The translations under genes and the position numbers were made by a program. The notes beneath the pieces are model-generated. The model did no database searches, had not been told where the DNA came from, and worked only from the letters and a program-made list of their open reading frames with translations. DNA of 64,000 nt from Diphasiastrum complanatum. Lineage: Eukaryota; Streptophyta; Lycopodiopsida; Lycopodiales; Lycopodiaceae. The stretch lies in contig CM055102.1 in NCBI GenBank assembly GCA_029204225.1, positions 17,318,223 through 17,382,222 of the forward strand, in the 5' to 3' direction. Shown here piece after piece: positions 9,453 through 22,849 of this stretch (within the stretch, counting starts at the first letter, position 1; every line of letters starts with the position of its first letter).

Positions 9453-11433
9453 GCCATTTAGCCTTCAACACTAAATGGACATATAGGGGTCACTGAAGTA
9501 CTGCTAGTTACATAGGTATGTAACACTAATGTATGTCCTCCACCATGTCATGTGCCTTCTTGTAATTCAGTACTTCAGCTTTCAATTCTCCAACTTTATT
9601 TTGAAATTTTGTATCTGAACTTCAAGAACCTGGACCTGTCTGTTTGGATCAGCACGATGATGATGATTGTCTTCGTGTCTTGATGATGTGACATAAAATT
9701 TAGTTCATTCGTGATTTCATATTTGGGAGAGCATTTTAAATATTTCACCCTATACAAAACCATGAATGTACAAATTACAAATTTAACATTCAATTATCAT
9801 TATACCCTATCTATTGCATTTCTATCTTTACCATTCTATCTTTACATTACTATTCTTTACCATTCTTATAATGTAACTATCTACTTTACACTTTTATCTA
9901 TTTTAATCATCACTTCTCTTGTCAAAACCTAAGTTGTCTCGGATCGATGATGTGGTCATTGCGACGCGACTCATCGAAATGAGACGAATTGTAAAATTTC
10001 AAAAAATAAGTGTTTTACATAAAGGTGATATTACTAGCATATTGAGAGTACAGCCCAAATCGAAAAGTTTACTTTCCAAACCTGAGTTTGTACTCTAGAG
10101 CAGAGGTAAACAATTGAAAGATTATTCTATCTGTAAGTACTTGTTTGATATTTAAAGTCATACTAAGGATTATGATTTTTTAGGTAAGTGTTAAAAGTTA
10201 AAGAAATGGTCATGACTTTTTTTCCTATTTTGAGGACGGAACCAGTTCAACGGGTGAAGAATTTTACGTCCACATGTTAGAATTGGATACACGGTACTCC
10301 AGTACTTAAGATTATTGGTTATGTCTTGTTATTCCGAACTAGGCTAGAGTTGTAATTAATAATTTTTGTGAGGACCTAGTCATACATATTATGACATGTG
10401 GAGCTATTTCATGGGTTAGGACAACTATTGGCATGGTATAGAGTATCAATAGTAATGACTTGCATTTATGGGATTACCGTATGCTCTTGCATGGGCACAT
10501 GCACAAATAAAGCAATATCTACATACTACATGGAGAAACTCGCCTTACTCTCGTTCCAATTACGTAAGTTCATTGCCAGATTTCTCTCTCTACACCTGCA
10601 TCCTATATCCTATTCTCTGGCACGGGGGTGATGCTATTGGAGATTGATTAGTAGCATATGTATGGTCGGATGGCCGCTCCATGGTTATTCCTGTATTGTA
10701 AGTAGGATCTTGGAGGTGCCTCTCCTTACACTTTTGAGTTACTTGAAAGACATATGTATCACTTATAAGCCACAATCAAGGGTGAAGCTGTTTTAGATGG
10801 ATATGTGCTTAGAATATGCGAGAACTTTTGGTCTAAACTAAACAAGGTTGGATTGCTTGGAGAATATCCCACAAAATCACTTAAATGATGAAGTTACATT
10901 TTAGCACAAACCCAAAGTCAAAGCTTCACATCATTCAGTTTTATAAGACCTCTAAAAAAAACTTCTATAGTTGTCGCTCTCCCTTGGGCCTTCCCTCTTT
11001 CAAGGTTCTCTAAAATTTCCAAGAACAGGGGAGAGCCCCAAGACTCGAAAGACTAAGCTTGCCTGTTTTTGAGAGTCCTCGAAAACATCAGCTTCAGAGA
11101 AAACGTAACCTGGAAACGTGACCTCCATCGCTGCCCAGTGATGAACTGTACGTGATACGCACTTTCCTGACAATGAGGAACACGTTCAGGTTATAAATAT
11201 CAGCCAGCGGCTGAGCAATGCGCATGGTAATCGCCTTGTTGACATTCTGAACAAAAGTCGTTCGATCGCTGAATAATTTCGATCAGTCCAATTTTTAAGG
11301 CTATATTATATCTATATATATTAGCTCGTTTTTGTGATGCTTGCACCTACCTAGGTTGTTTATGAAACGCAAATCGTTCAAATGGTGATAAATTATGATT
11401 AGTCAAATTCATGGTTTCTATTATAATCAATTC
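9453..11433. other. Long interval without a recognisable gene
   Basis: AT-rich sequence with no coding frame that I can support on either strand, no LTR pairs and no obvious TIRs. The short ORFs here lack codon structure or motifs. Confidence 0.5.
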
Positions 11434-12130
11434 GTGGGGGACAGGCAACTTGATGCGGGGCGGGCTCGCATCTTGCGAGCACGGTAGCCCTTTGGCCCCG
11501 GTGCCCTCCTGACCACATGTTTTTTTTTTTTTAAAAATTTGGGCTGCCCGGACGCCACGTGTCCAGGTAGCCAGTTTTTATCCCATAAGCAATCCTGCAA
11601 AGGAACTGGGAGGGGATATACAGAGAAACCCACCTAATTTGTTGCATGTGTGGGCGTGTTAGCCTGGGTGCCCGACCCCACTTGCCCAACCTGGGCTGCC
11701 TGGCGGCTCCGCCACCTCTGCCCGAAGCCATCCCCTGGCTGCCCGGTGCCACTGTCCGGCACCACCATGCTTTGCCCGGTGCCACGCCCTGCTACCCGGT
11801 GCCACCCGCGTTGCCCAGGACCGCTGCCCGGCGCCGTGCGGGCCTGCTGTCCGGCGCCACCAGCCAAAATTCCCGTGCCTTGGTTCTGGCAGGCATCCGA
11901 GCACGGCCCACGCGTCACGCGTTGGGGAGCACCGGGGCCAAACCCCTCCCACGCGTGCCTTGGTTTTGGCAGGCATCCGAGCACGGCCCACGCGTCACGC
12001 GTTGGGGAGCACCAACGCGAGCACTGGGGCCAAACCCCTCCCACGCGCGCGCCCGTGCTCTAAAGCCCCAGCTGGGGGTGGGACCCCTGGGGCAGGAGGG
12101 CAGTTGCCCGAGAGCTCGGGCCTTTCCCTG
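11434..12130. repeat. GC-rich minisatellite island
   Basis: A sharp compositional switch from AT-rich flanks. From about 11690 to 11860 a short GCCCGGTGCCA-like unit recurs many times. From about 11875 to 12050 a longer unit occurs twice (period about 80 bp; second copy with a 12-base insertion) and contains GGCAGGCATCCGAGCACGG and CACGCGTCACGCGTTGGGG. Overlapping ORFs on both strands come from the absence of AT-rich stop codons and are not believable genes. It may be a fragment of a GC-rich repeat family or transposon interior. Confidence 0.65.
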
Positions 12131-12476
12131 CGTAATGCTCAGTGCCAAGGGTGCCAAGGGTGAATACAAAATGCATCACTAAGCCACCTGTCAAAGTAAT
12201 CATTCCGGCAATAAATCCAACTCTCATGAAGATTTCAGCAAAATGGATCACTAAGCCAAGCCAGTTGTCAAAGTAATCATTCCGGAACAGCAGGCAGGCA
12301 TTCCAGATTGTGTGCTTGAAAATTCTGTGGCAGGAGGTGCCTCCAAACTCACACAAACTCTGAGCACTGAGCATTAGGAGACAACATAATAACTATATAT
12401 TTGTATAAAAAGTGTGGTGTGGGTCTTCGCTTAAAAGTTAAACGTTTGTTGTTTGTAGTTATCATATTGATCACAA

Positions 12477-12484
12477 TATAAATG
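12477..12484 (+). promoter_or_regulatory. Candidate TATA box of SDR gene 1
   Basis: TATAAATG lies in a conserved context (ATTGATCACAATATAAA) that recurs before SDR gene 2 at 56188. It is about 570 bases upstream of the ATG. That spacing implies an untranslated leader with its own intron; a donor-like CAGGTATCAG sits at about 12605. Confidence 0.45.
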
Positions 12485-13043
12485 CCGGCCAGATTGCTTT
12501 TCTGATGCTCAGAAGTGATCATAACTTTGAATGAAGACTTAAGGCTTACCTGAGGGGTTGATTCCGAGGACATTACACCGAGTTTAGCGACTCTCTTCAG
12601 ATTTCAGGTATCAGACTTTCTCCCGGAAGCCCACGTAACGGAACGATACAAAATAAAAGCAAAGAGAAATTATCTGGTACTCAAGCCAGTACGAAATATT
12701 CCGAGGTAATTTTATCTTTCAAAAGCTGTTTAATTACTATTAGTGATTTTGCTCCACCTTGAACATGTGTGGTTTGCATGCTGGGCCGACAAATGGCCTT
12801 GACACAGATGTTCTTTATAATCCAACATCCGATTCAGAGCGTTTGTATTTGCTTAGATTCTGGATACTAGTCTCATCTTGAAACAAAACTATAGAGATTA
12901 GTAGGTCTTTTAGCACCACATGCTTCTTAGCTTTATCATGCTTTTGTTTCAAGCCGCTTGCCTTCTATCTTGCCATCCAGGAACTTAATCTGGAACGTAT
13001 CGATCCTCAGGACGCTGCAGTCATTTCGAAAACTCCTAAAAAA

Positions 13044-14798
13044 ATGACTACAAAAAGTTCTAATGGCGATATCATTACCGATGGATTTACATCAAACTCT
13101 TACAAAAGGTCGGTACATTATCTTGGTTCCGAATGCACAATGTTTAGATGTAAGTGTCTTTGAAGTTGGAGATCAGTTCACAAATCGTAGGCCCCTTATA
13201 CTAGCCCATTTTTTTGTAGCGTCAGAGCATCACATACTCTCGCAATGAAGTATTTTGTCCTACTTGCTTGATAGTGTTTTCTATTATTTCTGATTGATAC
13301 ACTCTGAAATGAATGTTATAGTTGCTTCTAGATTGTGAGAGCACTGCTCACATTCAAACTGACGAGTCCATATGAAAATCAATAATTGTATGTATGGGTT
13401 GATCTTGAGAACCTCAGAAACTAGAGAGTTTGGGAAGTTTCCATCCGACAGCACAATATTATTACCGGTTTTATTAGTACTACGTACAATCAACAAAGCC
13501 TCCAGATATCCATAAGAAGGTTCGCCTCCACGAAGACAATCAAGGCCACACAGTCCATTCATGATAAATGTGGCCTTGCCTGTCAAATAGTGTTTGCAAT
13601 GTTTAAAAGTTATGTTGGTTTTATTATCATTTTACCTTAGTATGGAGAACCAGCATCCAGATAAAGTTCTGAGCTTCGTAATATGATATACAACTACAGA
13701 ATCATGCTTTTTCAGAATTAATCAAAGCACGCCACATTTAATCGAATACAGAACTGCGAAGTAGTAAGATCTTGAAACGATATTGCTCCACTTTACAAAC
13801 GAAGCGCCATGTGCCTAGTCAGAAACCAAAAGGATAAATAAAACCAAGCTATTTGTTATATTGTAACAGAACACAACGCTTTGGCGCCCAAGTACCTTTT
13901 TTTTTTTGCAGATACGCACCCCAAGATATTGCAAGTATGATTGATGCATTCGCAGCAGCATAAAACAGGAATTTGAAGCAATATGATTGATTCACCGATT
14001 TGCAGGTTGAAAGACAAGGTGTGCATAATCACTGGGGCAGCAAGCGGACTAGGAGAGGCGACTGCCCATCTCTTTGCCTCTCACGGTGCCAGCCTCGTCC
14101 TGGCTGACGTGCAAGACGAGCTAGGCAGAGAAGTGGCAGCTAAGATCGGAGCCCAAGCTATCTACGTCCACTGCGATGTTTCCATTGAAGCTGACGTGGC
14201 TGCCATGCTGGACACTTGCATCCGCCACTTTGGCCGCTTGGACGTGCTCTATAACAACGCTGCCATTCTTTCCAACGTTGGGCCCCTTGCTGACATGGAC
14301 ATCTCCAAGTTCGACGTGGCACATGCGGTGAACGTGCGCGGCGTCGCATTGGGCCTCAAGTATGGGGCACGTGTCATGGTCAGCGGGGGTTCAATCATCA
14401 ACACCACCAGCGTTGCAGCCACACTGGCACCAGAAAATGCTGATGTGGCATACACGTCATCCAAACACGCTGTCCTTGGACTAATGAAGGCTGCTGCCGT
14501 GGAACTTGGCCAACGTGGCATTAGGGTGAACAGTGTTGCCCCTGCCACCATGTTCACACCCATGGTCATAAAGGGAGTCCAAGGTACACCACTTAGTTTG
14601 GATATGTTGAAAACTATGGTGGAAGCAACCACAGTATTAAAAGTGCAGGATGGTTTGAGAGTAGAAGATGTAGCTGATGCAGCCTTGTTTTTTGCTAGCG
14701 ATGAATCAAGATATGTAAGTGGTCACAACTTAGTGGTCGATGGCGGGTTTAGTGTTCGTGCACGAACTTTACTACATCCTCTTCAAGTACTAGGATAG
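13044..14798 (+). CDS. Short-chain dehydrogenase/reductase, SDR gene 1 (two exons)
   Basis: Proposed CDS is 13044-13108 joined to 14006-14798, 285 residues. The donor AG|GTCGGT and acceptor TTTGCAG|G restore an Arg codon just before LKDKVCIITG, a common intron position in plant ABA2-like SDRs. Motifs in order: TGAASGLG nucleotide-binding loop (aa 31-38), LADVQ acidic end of beta-2 favouring NAD(H), NNAA (about aa 105), catalytic Ser about 157, YTSSK with Tyr 171 and Lys 175, then RVNSVAP and YVSGHNLVVDGG near the end. No signal peptide; expected to be a cytosolic tetramer. It probably oxidises a secondary alcohol of a terpenoid, lignan or ABA-type precursor; sequence alone does not give the substrate. 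An in-frame ATG at 13983 lies inside the intron end. The exon frame stays open 21 codons upstream of 13044 to an acceptor-like CATCCAG at 12980, so the N-terminus may be longer. Confidence 0.85.
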
Positions 14799-14851
14799 GA
14801 CTCCCACTTTATCATCTTGCCTTAGCTATTTTATGATTAGGTGCAAGATGG

Positions 14852-14969
14852 CACTTTGAAATTCATATTCCTATAAAAGGGAAAGACACACTAGGATGTG
14901 TTTTCTAAAACACTTTGAAATTCATATTCCTATAAAAGGGAGAGACACACTAGGATGTGTTTTCTAAAA
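14852..14969 (+). repeat. 59-bp tandem duplication after SDR gene 1
   Basis: Two adjacent 59-bp copies (14852-14910 and 14911-14969) begin CACTTTGAAATTCATATTCC and end TGTGTTTTCTAAAA, differing at one base. They lie about 50 bases past the stop codon, within the likely 3' UTR. The paralogue lacks this duplication. Confidence 0.9.
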
Positions 14970-15707
14970 CAGGATTAAGTTTAGAATAATAATTGAGCAT
15001 CTACTAAAATAAACTATGCAACCCATGAGATGTACTTTTCTTTGATTTGCTTCCACATGATTGATATGCCAAAGGGAGTTCGTCATATTTATACTTCACT
15101 AGAAATTTTTTTTTATGTGATTGATATGCCAACCAAAGCTTTTTCAAAATTTACATTGTTCATATTCATATGAGAAAAAATCATGTTATGTTCACCAGCC
15201 ATATTGCAATTGACAAACTTGTAATATAATAGCCATTTCATATTTGATGTTAAGAGGCATTGGCTTTTATCTTTTTCGTCATTCATTCTAGTGTTGAACT
15301 ACAAGGTCTTTTATTCAAAAACTTTACAATGTTACAAACAATTTTGAAATATATCAAAAATCAAGGAGTTGAACCAATAGGTCCAAGTCAAGATGATACA
15401 CATTATAGAATGGCAACAAGCATAACTAAAGCAAAAATGCATAAATGCTATGTATATCATCATTGTGCTCACGTAATCAAAGGCCTAAAACAAGCAATTG
15501 AAATTCATACAATATCTCAAGTGACAAAGACAACACCCAAAATAGAGCTTCAAATGAAGAACTTGCAAACAACCGAAGAATATGCCACAATTTTAAGGTT
15601 TGAATAGAGCGAAAGGTCATATCTCCCAATAACACCACTTCAATGCTTGAATGTTGAAAATTATGTAAATGCCAAATTTGACAAATTCAAGCCAAAAACC
15701 AACTTAT

Positions 15708-15710
<3 letters not shown>

Positions 15711-15803
<93 letters not shown>
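15711..15803 (+). repeat. (CT)n microsatellite, 93 bp
   Basis: Uninterrupted CT dinucleotides. The Ser-Leu and Arg-Glu repeat ORFs over it are artefacts of the repeat. Confidence 0.98.
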
Positions 15804-15805
<2 letters not shown>

Positions 15806-18800
15806 GGATAAGGCTTTTAAGATTGTACCAGGTTTTGGCAAGGCATTTAGCCAAGTGGTGATTTGTCCACACTTCTAGATGAGATCATTATGTTTATGGT
15901 TAAAATTGTCGGAGGGAGATGATGGTTTAGAGGTGGTCTACATTCACTGAAGCTAATTTGATCTAATTTGGTCATAAATAGGTGTTCATTTCATTTGTTA
16001 GTAGGCTCTAGATAAAACTATTTATTGTTCATTTCCAAGATTGATTTTTGCCTTGATTTGTTGCCAACTTGTAAAGTACTCATCCTTTTTGTGTTCCCTC
16101 TGTCAAGACACTCTCAATGGCATATATAGAAGCATCAATGTGTATGTGAAATTCAATCACCAAATCTAGTTGGAATTTGCACCTTAATAGCTTACCAATC
16201 CAAAGAAGCATCCAAAAATGGCACAAAATCTAGATTTAATCTAATCTTAGGAATATCTCTACTTGGCACAAAGACTTCAACATTATCTCAATTTTGATAG
16301 CGATTGCACTTTTGCAAACTTGCCAAAACCATTAACCCTAACTTTACAAGCTTGATGTGGTGGGTCCCATGAGACTCCATTGAATCTTGACACCTAAAAA
16401 TCATTTCTTATATCAAAACTATGTAAAAGCCAATCTTTAGCCTCAAATCAATTTGAGAAAATTATGAGTCGATAGACTTGTAGCCAATCCATTTGATATT
16501 TGTGACTTACGTTTTGCATATACCATTGTTGAATATGATAGATGAGTTCCTTTGCTCTATCTCTCTTAAGGTTAAGAGAATTATGAGTCCACCCTATCCA
16601 TTTTCTTTGTGTCAATTTGAATGTTGCCATGTGGTAAAATAGCATCAAACTAGGCATGAAATATTTGGGCCTTGCTATCACAATAGAGATTATATTGATT
16701 ATTTATGTGAAGTACTTAACACTGATTTCAATGACAGTGCTTTTGAACATTGCTCCTTTCCAAAAAAAATTGTCACTAACATAGTGACAGTTAAATGTTG
16801 CCCAGTGATGTTTATAGAATCGATTTTTTGTTGCCTTTTCTATCACCCAGCGACGGTCTATTTGCATTAGAGGAGTTCTGAAATCTAAAACAACCCTTTG
16901 TAAAGATGCTTTTTATTTTTTTTCTTAATTTCGTCTGCCATGTGGCCCAATCAAAATGCATATATTTGAAATCTACGTAACATAGATGAAAATAAATAAG
17001 TTATAGAAATAAACTTTTAAAAATTCTAAGTTTGCCACCAGGTAGGATGGGAGAATGCTATTGGTAGACAGTGTTTGCCCCGAACGTGTGAATTGGCCCG
17101 ACGACATTGTCTCTAGTTAAAATATTTAACCACATTGGTTAATATGTTGGTAAATTTCAAACTACATAGGTTTACCAATAGTAAGTTATCACATGCTTTG
17201 GAATCGGTGACCCCATGTTGTTTCCCAATATCCTTGCGTCACAGTTTGACAGCATACTTACCACATGTAGTTACTGTGGTCCAATTCCCCGTTCACATTT
17301 AATAAGTCTGATATAACTTTGAATCTATCTGGTATGTCATAGATTTGAGAATTTGGCACTGAACTTTGGCAACAATCACTATGGCCAGGAGACCAAGATC
17401 CAAAATTGAATCAATGATTCTTCACAATGAGAAGGATGAAGCTGGAATTTGGAAACCAACAAGATGCATAAAAAACTCATGGGTTCTACTACATCCGTCC
17501 TCAAAAGGCATCTTTTGATCAAGGAAGAAGACAAAGATGACATTCAAATCTTATTGGAAAGCAAAGATCCTTGATTTTAGGACTTCTCCAGGAGGGCAAT
17601 CAATATCAGAAGTCTTGGTTCAACATGTCTATATGAATTCAGAACTATATCTACAAGATTTCAATATTCATGTTCGCCAAAAATGTAACTGTAAGTTCAA
17701 AAATTGTTGGGGTCTATATTTTAACATTCATGCTTTGGAAACTTGTAGAAATCATATCAGTTATCATATGTGTATTGCATTCTTCCGGATTTATATCCAT
17801 CCACCATAAGTGAATGGGAGCCAACACAATCCCTAGCAGGTATGGTGGATGTGATTCATTCGGATATTGGAAAATTATAATACAGAGGAAGAACTTCTAA
17901 GGAGCTTGCAGATAGTGGTATATTCTTTTATGAGTCCAAGTAGGTTTCGAAAAGCTTGAAGATATTCCACTGCCACATTTTGGAAGTGATGAATGGCTTG
18001 CACTTGATAGTATTGTGTCAAAATCTTTTAGATGCAAATTACTGTTAGATTTGGAAAACTGAATGAAAGCGAGCACTGGATTAAAAGTCAATAGATTAAG
18101 TTGGTTCCTGTCCTTGTACGTATTTGTTGATTTCTTTTCAAATGCAAATGTTCGTAGAACACCAACATTATTTGTTTGGATGTGCCAGATGACACTCTTT
18201 CAGATCTGATGGGTGAAGTGAGAAATCTTCTATGGTATTTCGTTATTGCATTGCAAGACAAATGCTTAGTTTTACATTCAGTTACCAGAGATGGAAATGA
18301 ATAAGTGGGATCTGGATGCCACTAGATCAAGACCTTCAAATGGATGATCACATAGAGAATAGATGTTTACATTTTCAACAATGAAGATACATGCTAACTA
18401 TGATTGAAGTGGAGGATCATTGGAGCTTAAGTTATATCAGACACGAGTTGGTCTTAATGCACTATGAAATTCTACCTGAACACTTCAGATTCATTATCAA
18501 TGAAAAGCTGGTAACATTTTCTTGTGATTAGCAAATCAGTCAATCATTATATATGTGTCTCCATTCAAACAATAACCAAATTAACAAGTTGCTTATCTTT
18601 CATGCAGATACGAAGAAGACAGGAAAACACAACACTCTGCAAGGATCTTCCAACATATATCAACATTTTAGGAGAACAATGACAAGTCGTACAATCAATT
18701 GTACAAACTGATATATGTATTCAATAAAATATCACTTGAATTTGGAGATTTTGTACAGTTTTGCAAATAATTCTTTTTCTGTATTTACTGTATGTCAGTA

Positions 18801-19500
18801 TTTCATCGTATGCCTATATTTCTATATCAGTATGAAACTATGTCTACCTATTCAGCTTGAGTATTTACAAATTTTCCAATCTCATTTAGAATCTAAACAT
18901 CATCTGGCTTAGATGGCCCAACAGGAGTCTTTGGTCCAGCTGTTGACCTGGCCAATAGACTAAAGATTAGCCCCTATCAAAACTTGTACACTTCGCCAGC
19001 TATATAATCATGGAGGGAAAACTGATACAAACAATATATTAGATGAATATTTACTATAAATAATATATTACATGAAGATTAAAGAGAAAGGAAACTAAAT
19101 AATTGACCTTCGAAATATCAACATCCTCCTGAAGAATGTACCACTCAAAAAATAATTTTGCATTGTAAAGAGTACACCATGCACAGCTAAATGAGTCTTT
19201 TTGCTGGAGTGTCTGCAGTACATTCAACTGATGAATAATGGGAGGAAGAAACTGACACTAAACAAAGCCACATCCAACTGCAACAAACCGCAACAAACCG
19301 CCATAGACCGCAACAGACCGCATACAACCGTAATAGACCACACTCAACCGTTCCAACTGCATTCAAACACAAACTGGTCACATTCCAATCGCACCCACCA
19401 TGGAACCATAGCAACCACATTCTGAACAACAAATCCAACGAGTTAAGTTACCAAAGAGTCCAAGAGGCCTATTTCTACAATCCTAAGGTACTCTAGCATT
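15804..19500. other. Long interval without a supportable gene
   Basis: AT-rich, non-repetitive sequence. A few stretches read like decayed coding sequence, notably 17537-17809 (+) and about 17935-18062 (+, containing FGSDEWLALDSIV). They are short, bounded by stops and match no family I know. At 19270-19350 a CCGCAACAAA/CCGCAACAGA-type unit of about 10 bases repeats imperfectly. Confidence 0.4.
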
Positions 19501-19599
19501 GTTATGGATCATCCTTACGATCCGAATTCCATTGAGGACTATCCACCAGAGATGGTCTCCCCATTTACCGAATAGGCCCGATTTAATAGATATTCTAGG

Positions 19600-22564
19600 A
19601 TGAAATCCCAAGTCCAAGAGCCATCCACCAACCCATTCGACAGATGGGAACCCATGCATTTTGAAGCTCCATATGATCGACCACATTTTCATGCTATTGA
19701 ATCTTCACATGCACAAGCTCACTTAAACGGAGCTTTTGCAAATAATATTCTACGTACTGAAAAACATACTCCAAAGCTAGATCTACCTAAGTATGGCGGT
19801 AACACTGATCCTCAAAGATTTCTTCAAGTCTTTGAGAATGCATGTGATGTCTATGGTGAGACATCACCAGACGCCATGGTACAGCTCTTCTCGATGACCA
19901 TGATCGATCGAGCACGAAAATGGTTTTTTAACCTTATTCATGAAGATAAATGTGACTGGTCACTCTTGAAGGAGGCATTTATCAAATGCTTCAAGCCATT
20001 TCGCTTGATCGAAAGTCCTTTTGTCAAGCTCAGTAACATCAAAATGACAAAAGATGAGAAATTACGTGACTTCATTGAACGATTTAAAAGATTAAAAAGT
20101 CAGGTACAAGAGCAACCCACTGAGTCTATGCTTATAATTTGGTTCCTCGTTGGACTCTCACAATGGATATGATGTGAGCTTCGCTCCAATGATGAATACA
20201 CATCATTGAAATAAGCCATGTCTGATGCCATTCAGGAAGAAGGCGAGGGTTCAGATGTAGATGAGCCACATGAACGAAGAGCACATCGTGATGTCCAAGA
20301 AGCTCAACCAAATGAGAAAACATGAGAACACTTGTAGAAAACACAGATGGAGTTGCTTAGCCAGCAACACCAACAACAGATGGAGAAACTCACGAAAGAG
20401 TTTCAAAACACTCTTAAGTCTATCCAGAGTTTGATGTCAGGTCAGTTACCCATTGGCCACATCCACCATAGACGAGAGAACACATGTTGCCCTCATTGTC
20501 GAGGTGCACACACTGGCAATGAATGCCCTTCATACTAGCCAGTCCCAGATACTTCATTGATCAAATGTGACATCTGCGACTTTATGGGGCATACATCATT
20601 TTATTGCTATTATAACCCAAGGAACCAGCATCACAACTAGTCAAGGAGACATTATAAACCTCCTCGACAACCGTTTGTTTCACAGAACCAACACACGCAC
20701 TACCAACCATGAAACAACCAAGTCCATATACAAGAGTTGCCCAGAAAACCTCGACATGAACCTCAACCACAGCTGGCGCTCTTAGGACCACCTACAAGAG
20801 GACAAATTGATATAGGAGCACAAAAACATAGGCATCCTCGAGAGTCTGCACAAGCACATCTGGTAGAAAACTCCTACAATCACTCATATCATCATGATAC
20901 AACACTTCCATCATCTACTTCTCAACTATATCAAACCGACAACTCATGCTCGTGCAAACAAGATGAGTTTTCCACACCACCAGAAAATCCAGCAAAGCTA
21001 GCCATCCAAGATGGTTACGCTATTGCCACAGGACCAATGAGCAACCGCTGCTTTATTTGTGGTGAAATGGAACATTTCATGGTTGATTGTAAAGTTAAAA
21101 ACCAATACCATGCGGAATGTCCAGACTGTGTTCGCAAACATAGTTTCAAGGATTGTCCTAAACAACCTAATAGGATTCTTCCAGCACGTCATATATCATC
21201 CGAACCTGTTAGAGTTCTAACTAGAGAACAACGCCAACAACAAGAACAACAACAAAATAATATATAATCAGCTGACCTGCAGGGAAGGCACTTGACGACT
21301 TCCACGTTACCAAAAGATTACCCAGACCCAAAAGTGGAACAAAGACAATACGATGAATTTTGAGATGAGCTTTTGCGAGAAGAAGAACATACGGAAAGTC
21401 TGTTATCAGCTCAAATCCCCAAAAAGGAGCAATTCCTACAAGGACTTAAAGTATTTTCTGACCTCCTACAAGCTCAACTCACCATGCCATTCCGTAGCGC
21501 GATAAAATCCTTCAATGGGCTTCAACGTTATATTCGTCGTAGTTTTCAGCTACCTACTATTCCTGATGAACAACGAAAAATAGAAGAGATTCCTGAAATT
21601 TTTCAGATTTCTATGAATCTGCTGAATATAGGTGTTGCTAAGAGGACTAACATCACCCCTATAAAGACTATCCCACAGTATCTGCTATCCTTGATAGCGG
21701 ATCAGACGTCAATACAATGGCTTTGTCATTGGCAAAGTCATGGGGCTTCCATACCCTCGATCAACCACGATATAAACTTTGCATGGCTGATCAAAGAGTT
21801 ACAGACCCTGTTGGTCATATATCAAATATTAAAGTTTGAATAGCAGGTGTCAAATTTGTGATCGATTGTGTCATCTTAGATTTACCAGAAGATGCCAATA
21901 CTTATAAACTCCTTCTTGGTACACCTGGCTCCAGATGGTAGGTGTTTTCCAAGATTGGAAGCATAGCAAAATCACCTTTGGCAATCACGATAAATGAGTC
22001 ACTATTGACTCAACTGGCCAAGTTTATGATGATTGGTCATCAACAAAATATGACAACTCAGATAGTGTCCCGATCCAGCCAAACGACCACTATACAAGAT
22101 CCATGGACATAATCAATTGGGGTCAAGCACTAGCCACTGTGGACTGTGCTAATTCCAATCGATGTCGTATCGAAACTGCTGCAGAAAATGTGGATATTCT
22201 CCCATCTTCTACAGACATTGACACACCCATCATCCCACTTATGATGATTGACCCGATTCCTATAGCTTGGTGCCCAGGAGAACCTAGCGTCTCTACTGCC
22301 CATGTTTCGGAAGAAGGTATTCTTTCCATGGATGATGTAGAAATGACGGATGAACATGTCCTTCTATATCTGGATGCCCAACCTTATCTGCCAAAAGCAA
22401 TTCCTCAGGAGATCAAGTCAATCTACATGCAATTCTTGAAAAGAAAAATATTGAGAGCATGGTTCTGCTCTTTCGAGGAAAGGCTTCGTGGTGGTGGTGT
22501 GACTTGCAAACCAAGCCCAATATGTGGGAAGAATTCATGGAAGTGTTCAGAAAATCGTTTGTAG
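19600..22564 (+). pseudogene. Decayed Ty3/gypsy gag-protease region
   Basis: A gypsy gag domain is clear in 19600-20172 (LDLPKYGGNTDPQRFLQVFE, then ARKWFFNLI, LLKEAFIKCF, LRDFIERFKRL). It is followed, across several stops, by Cys-rich segments. One is CCPHCRGAHTGNEC near 20485-20530; another is CFICGEMEHFMVDC with a second CPDCVRKHSFKDC near 21045-21160. The aspartic protease active site AILDSGSDVNTMAL is readable near 21690, in a different frame from the ORF covering it. A further open stretch (22103-22564) has no diagnostic motif. Multiple frameshifts and stops show a dead copy. RT is not visible downstream. Confidence 0.8.
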
Positions 22565-22849
22565 CTATTACCAAAGATTTGTAAGTTGCATAACGAAGAT
22601 GTGGAGTGTAGACTCTTGCTTGCAAGAATTTATGGATTGATGGAACAAGGTTCCATCATTTGATTCAAAAATGGCACTCTGGCAATTTATCCTAGGTTTT
22701 CAATAGACTATCAGAATGAATGTAAGCAAAACGTGCTTCAGACTTTTGACAGCGTCATACGAGTCCCGAAAGCTTATGATTCCATGATTGTGGCATTCAA
22801 GAAGTAGTTTCAGACTAATCCATCGATATCCAACTTGAAGTAAGGAAAA

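Larger units (their letters stand above)
12365..15545 (+). repeat. Segmental duplication copy 1 (SDR locus)
   Basis: The promoter, first exon, intron, second exon and several hundred bases of 3' flank all have recognisable counterparts at about 56080-60610. Shared landmarks outside the coding region are the GATCACAATATAAA box, the CAGGAACTTAATCTGG exon border, the intronic block around ATATTATT...GGATATCCATAA and the 3' flank with CATTCTAGTGTTGAACTA. This is duplication of a genomic block rather than retrocopying, because the intron is kept. Confidence 0.8.

Noticed and set aside
11531-12182. Several overlapping Pro/Ala/Arg-rich ORFs on both strands
   Set aside because: Explained by GC-rich minisatellite composition; frames overlap on both strands and have no family features.
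13983-14010. ATG at 13983 as the start of SDR gene 1
   Set aside because: It is in frame but lies in the intron end. The equivalent ATG in the paralogue is out of frame, and both loci have matching donor/acceptor pairs with a conserved short first exon.
14121-14632. Antisense ORFs opposite SDR exon 2 (also 59429-59968)
   Set aside because: Shadow frames of a real coding exon.
15260-15607. 115-codon ORF downstream of SDR gene 1
   Set aside because: The homologous 3' flank of SDR gene 2 (60340-60610) is full of stops in the matching frame, so it is not conserved as protein.
15669-15878. ORFs of Ser-Leu or Arg-Glu repeats over the (CT)n tracts (also 25192-25524, 58091-58697, 63364-63907)
   Set aside because: Pure products of dinucleotide repeats without stops; no flanking coding signal.
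17537-18062. Possible decayed exons on the + strand
   Set aside because: Only short open pieces without splice borders, motifs or a second copy to compare; evidence too thin for a gene call.
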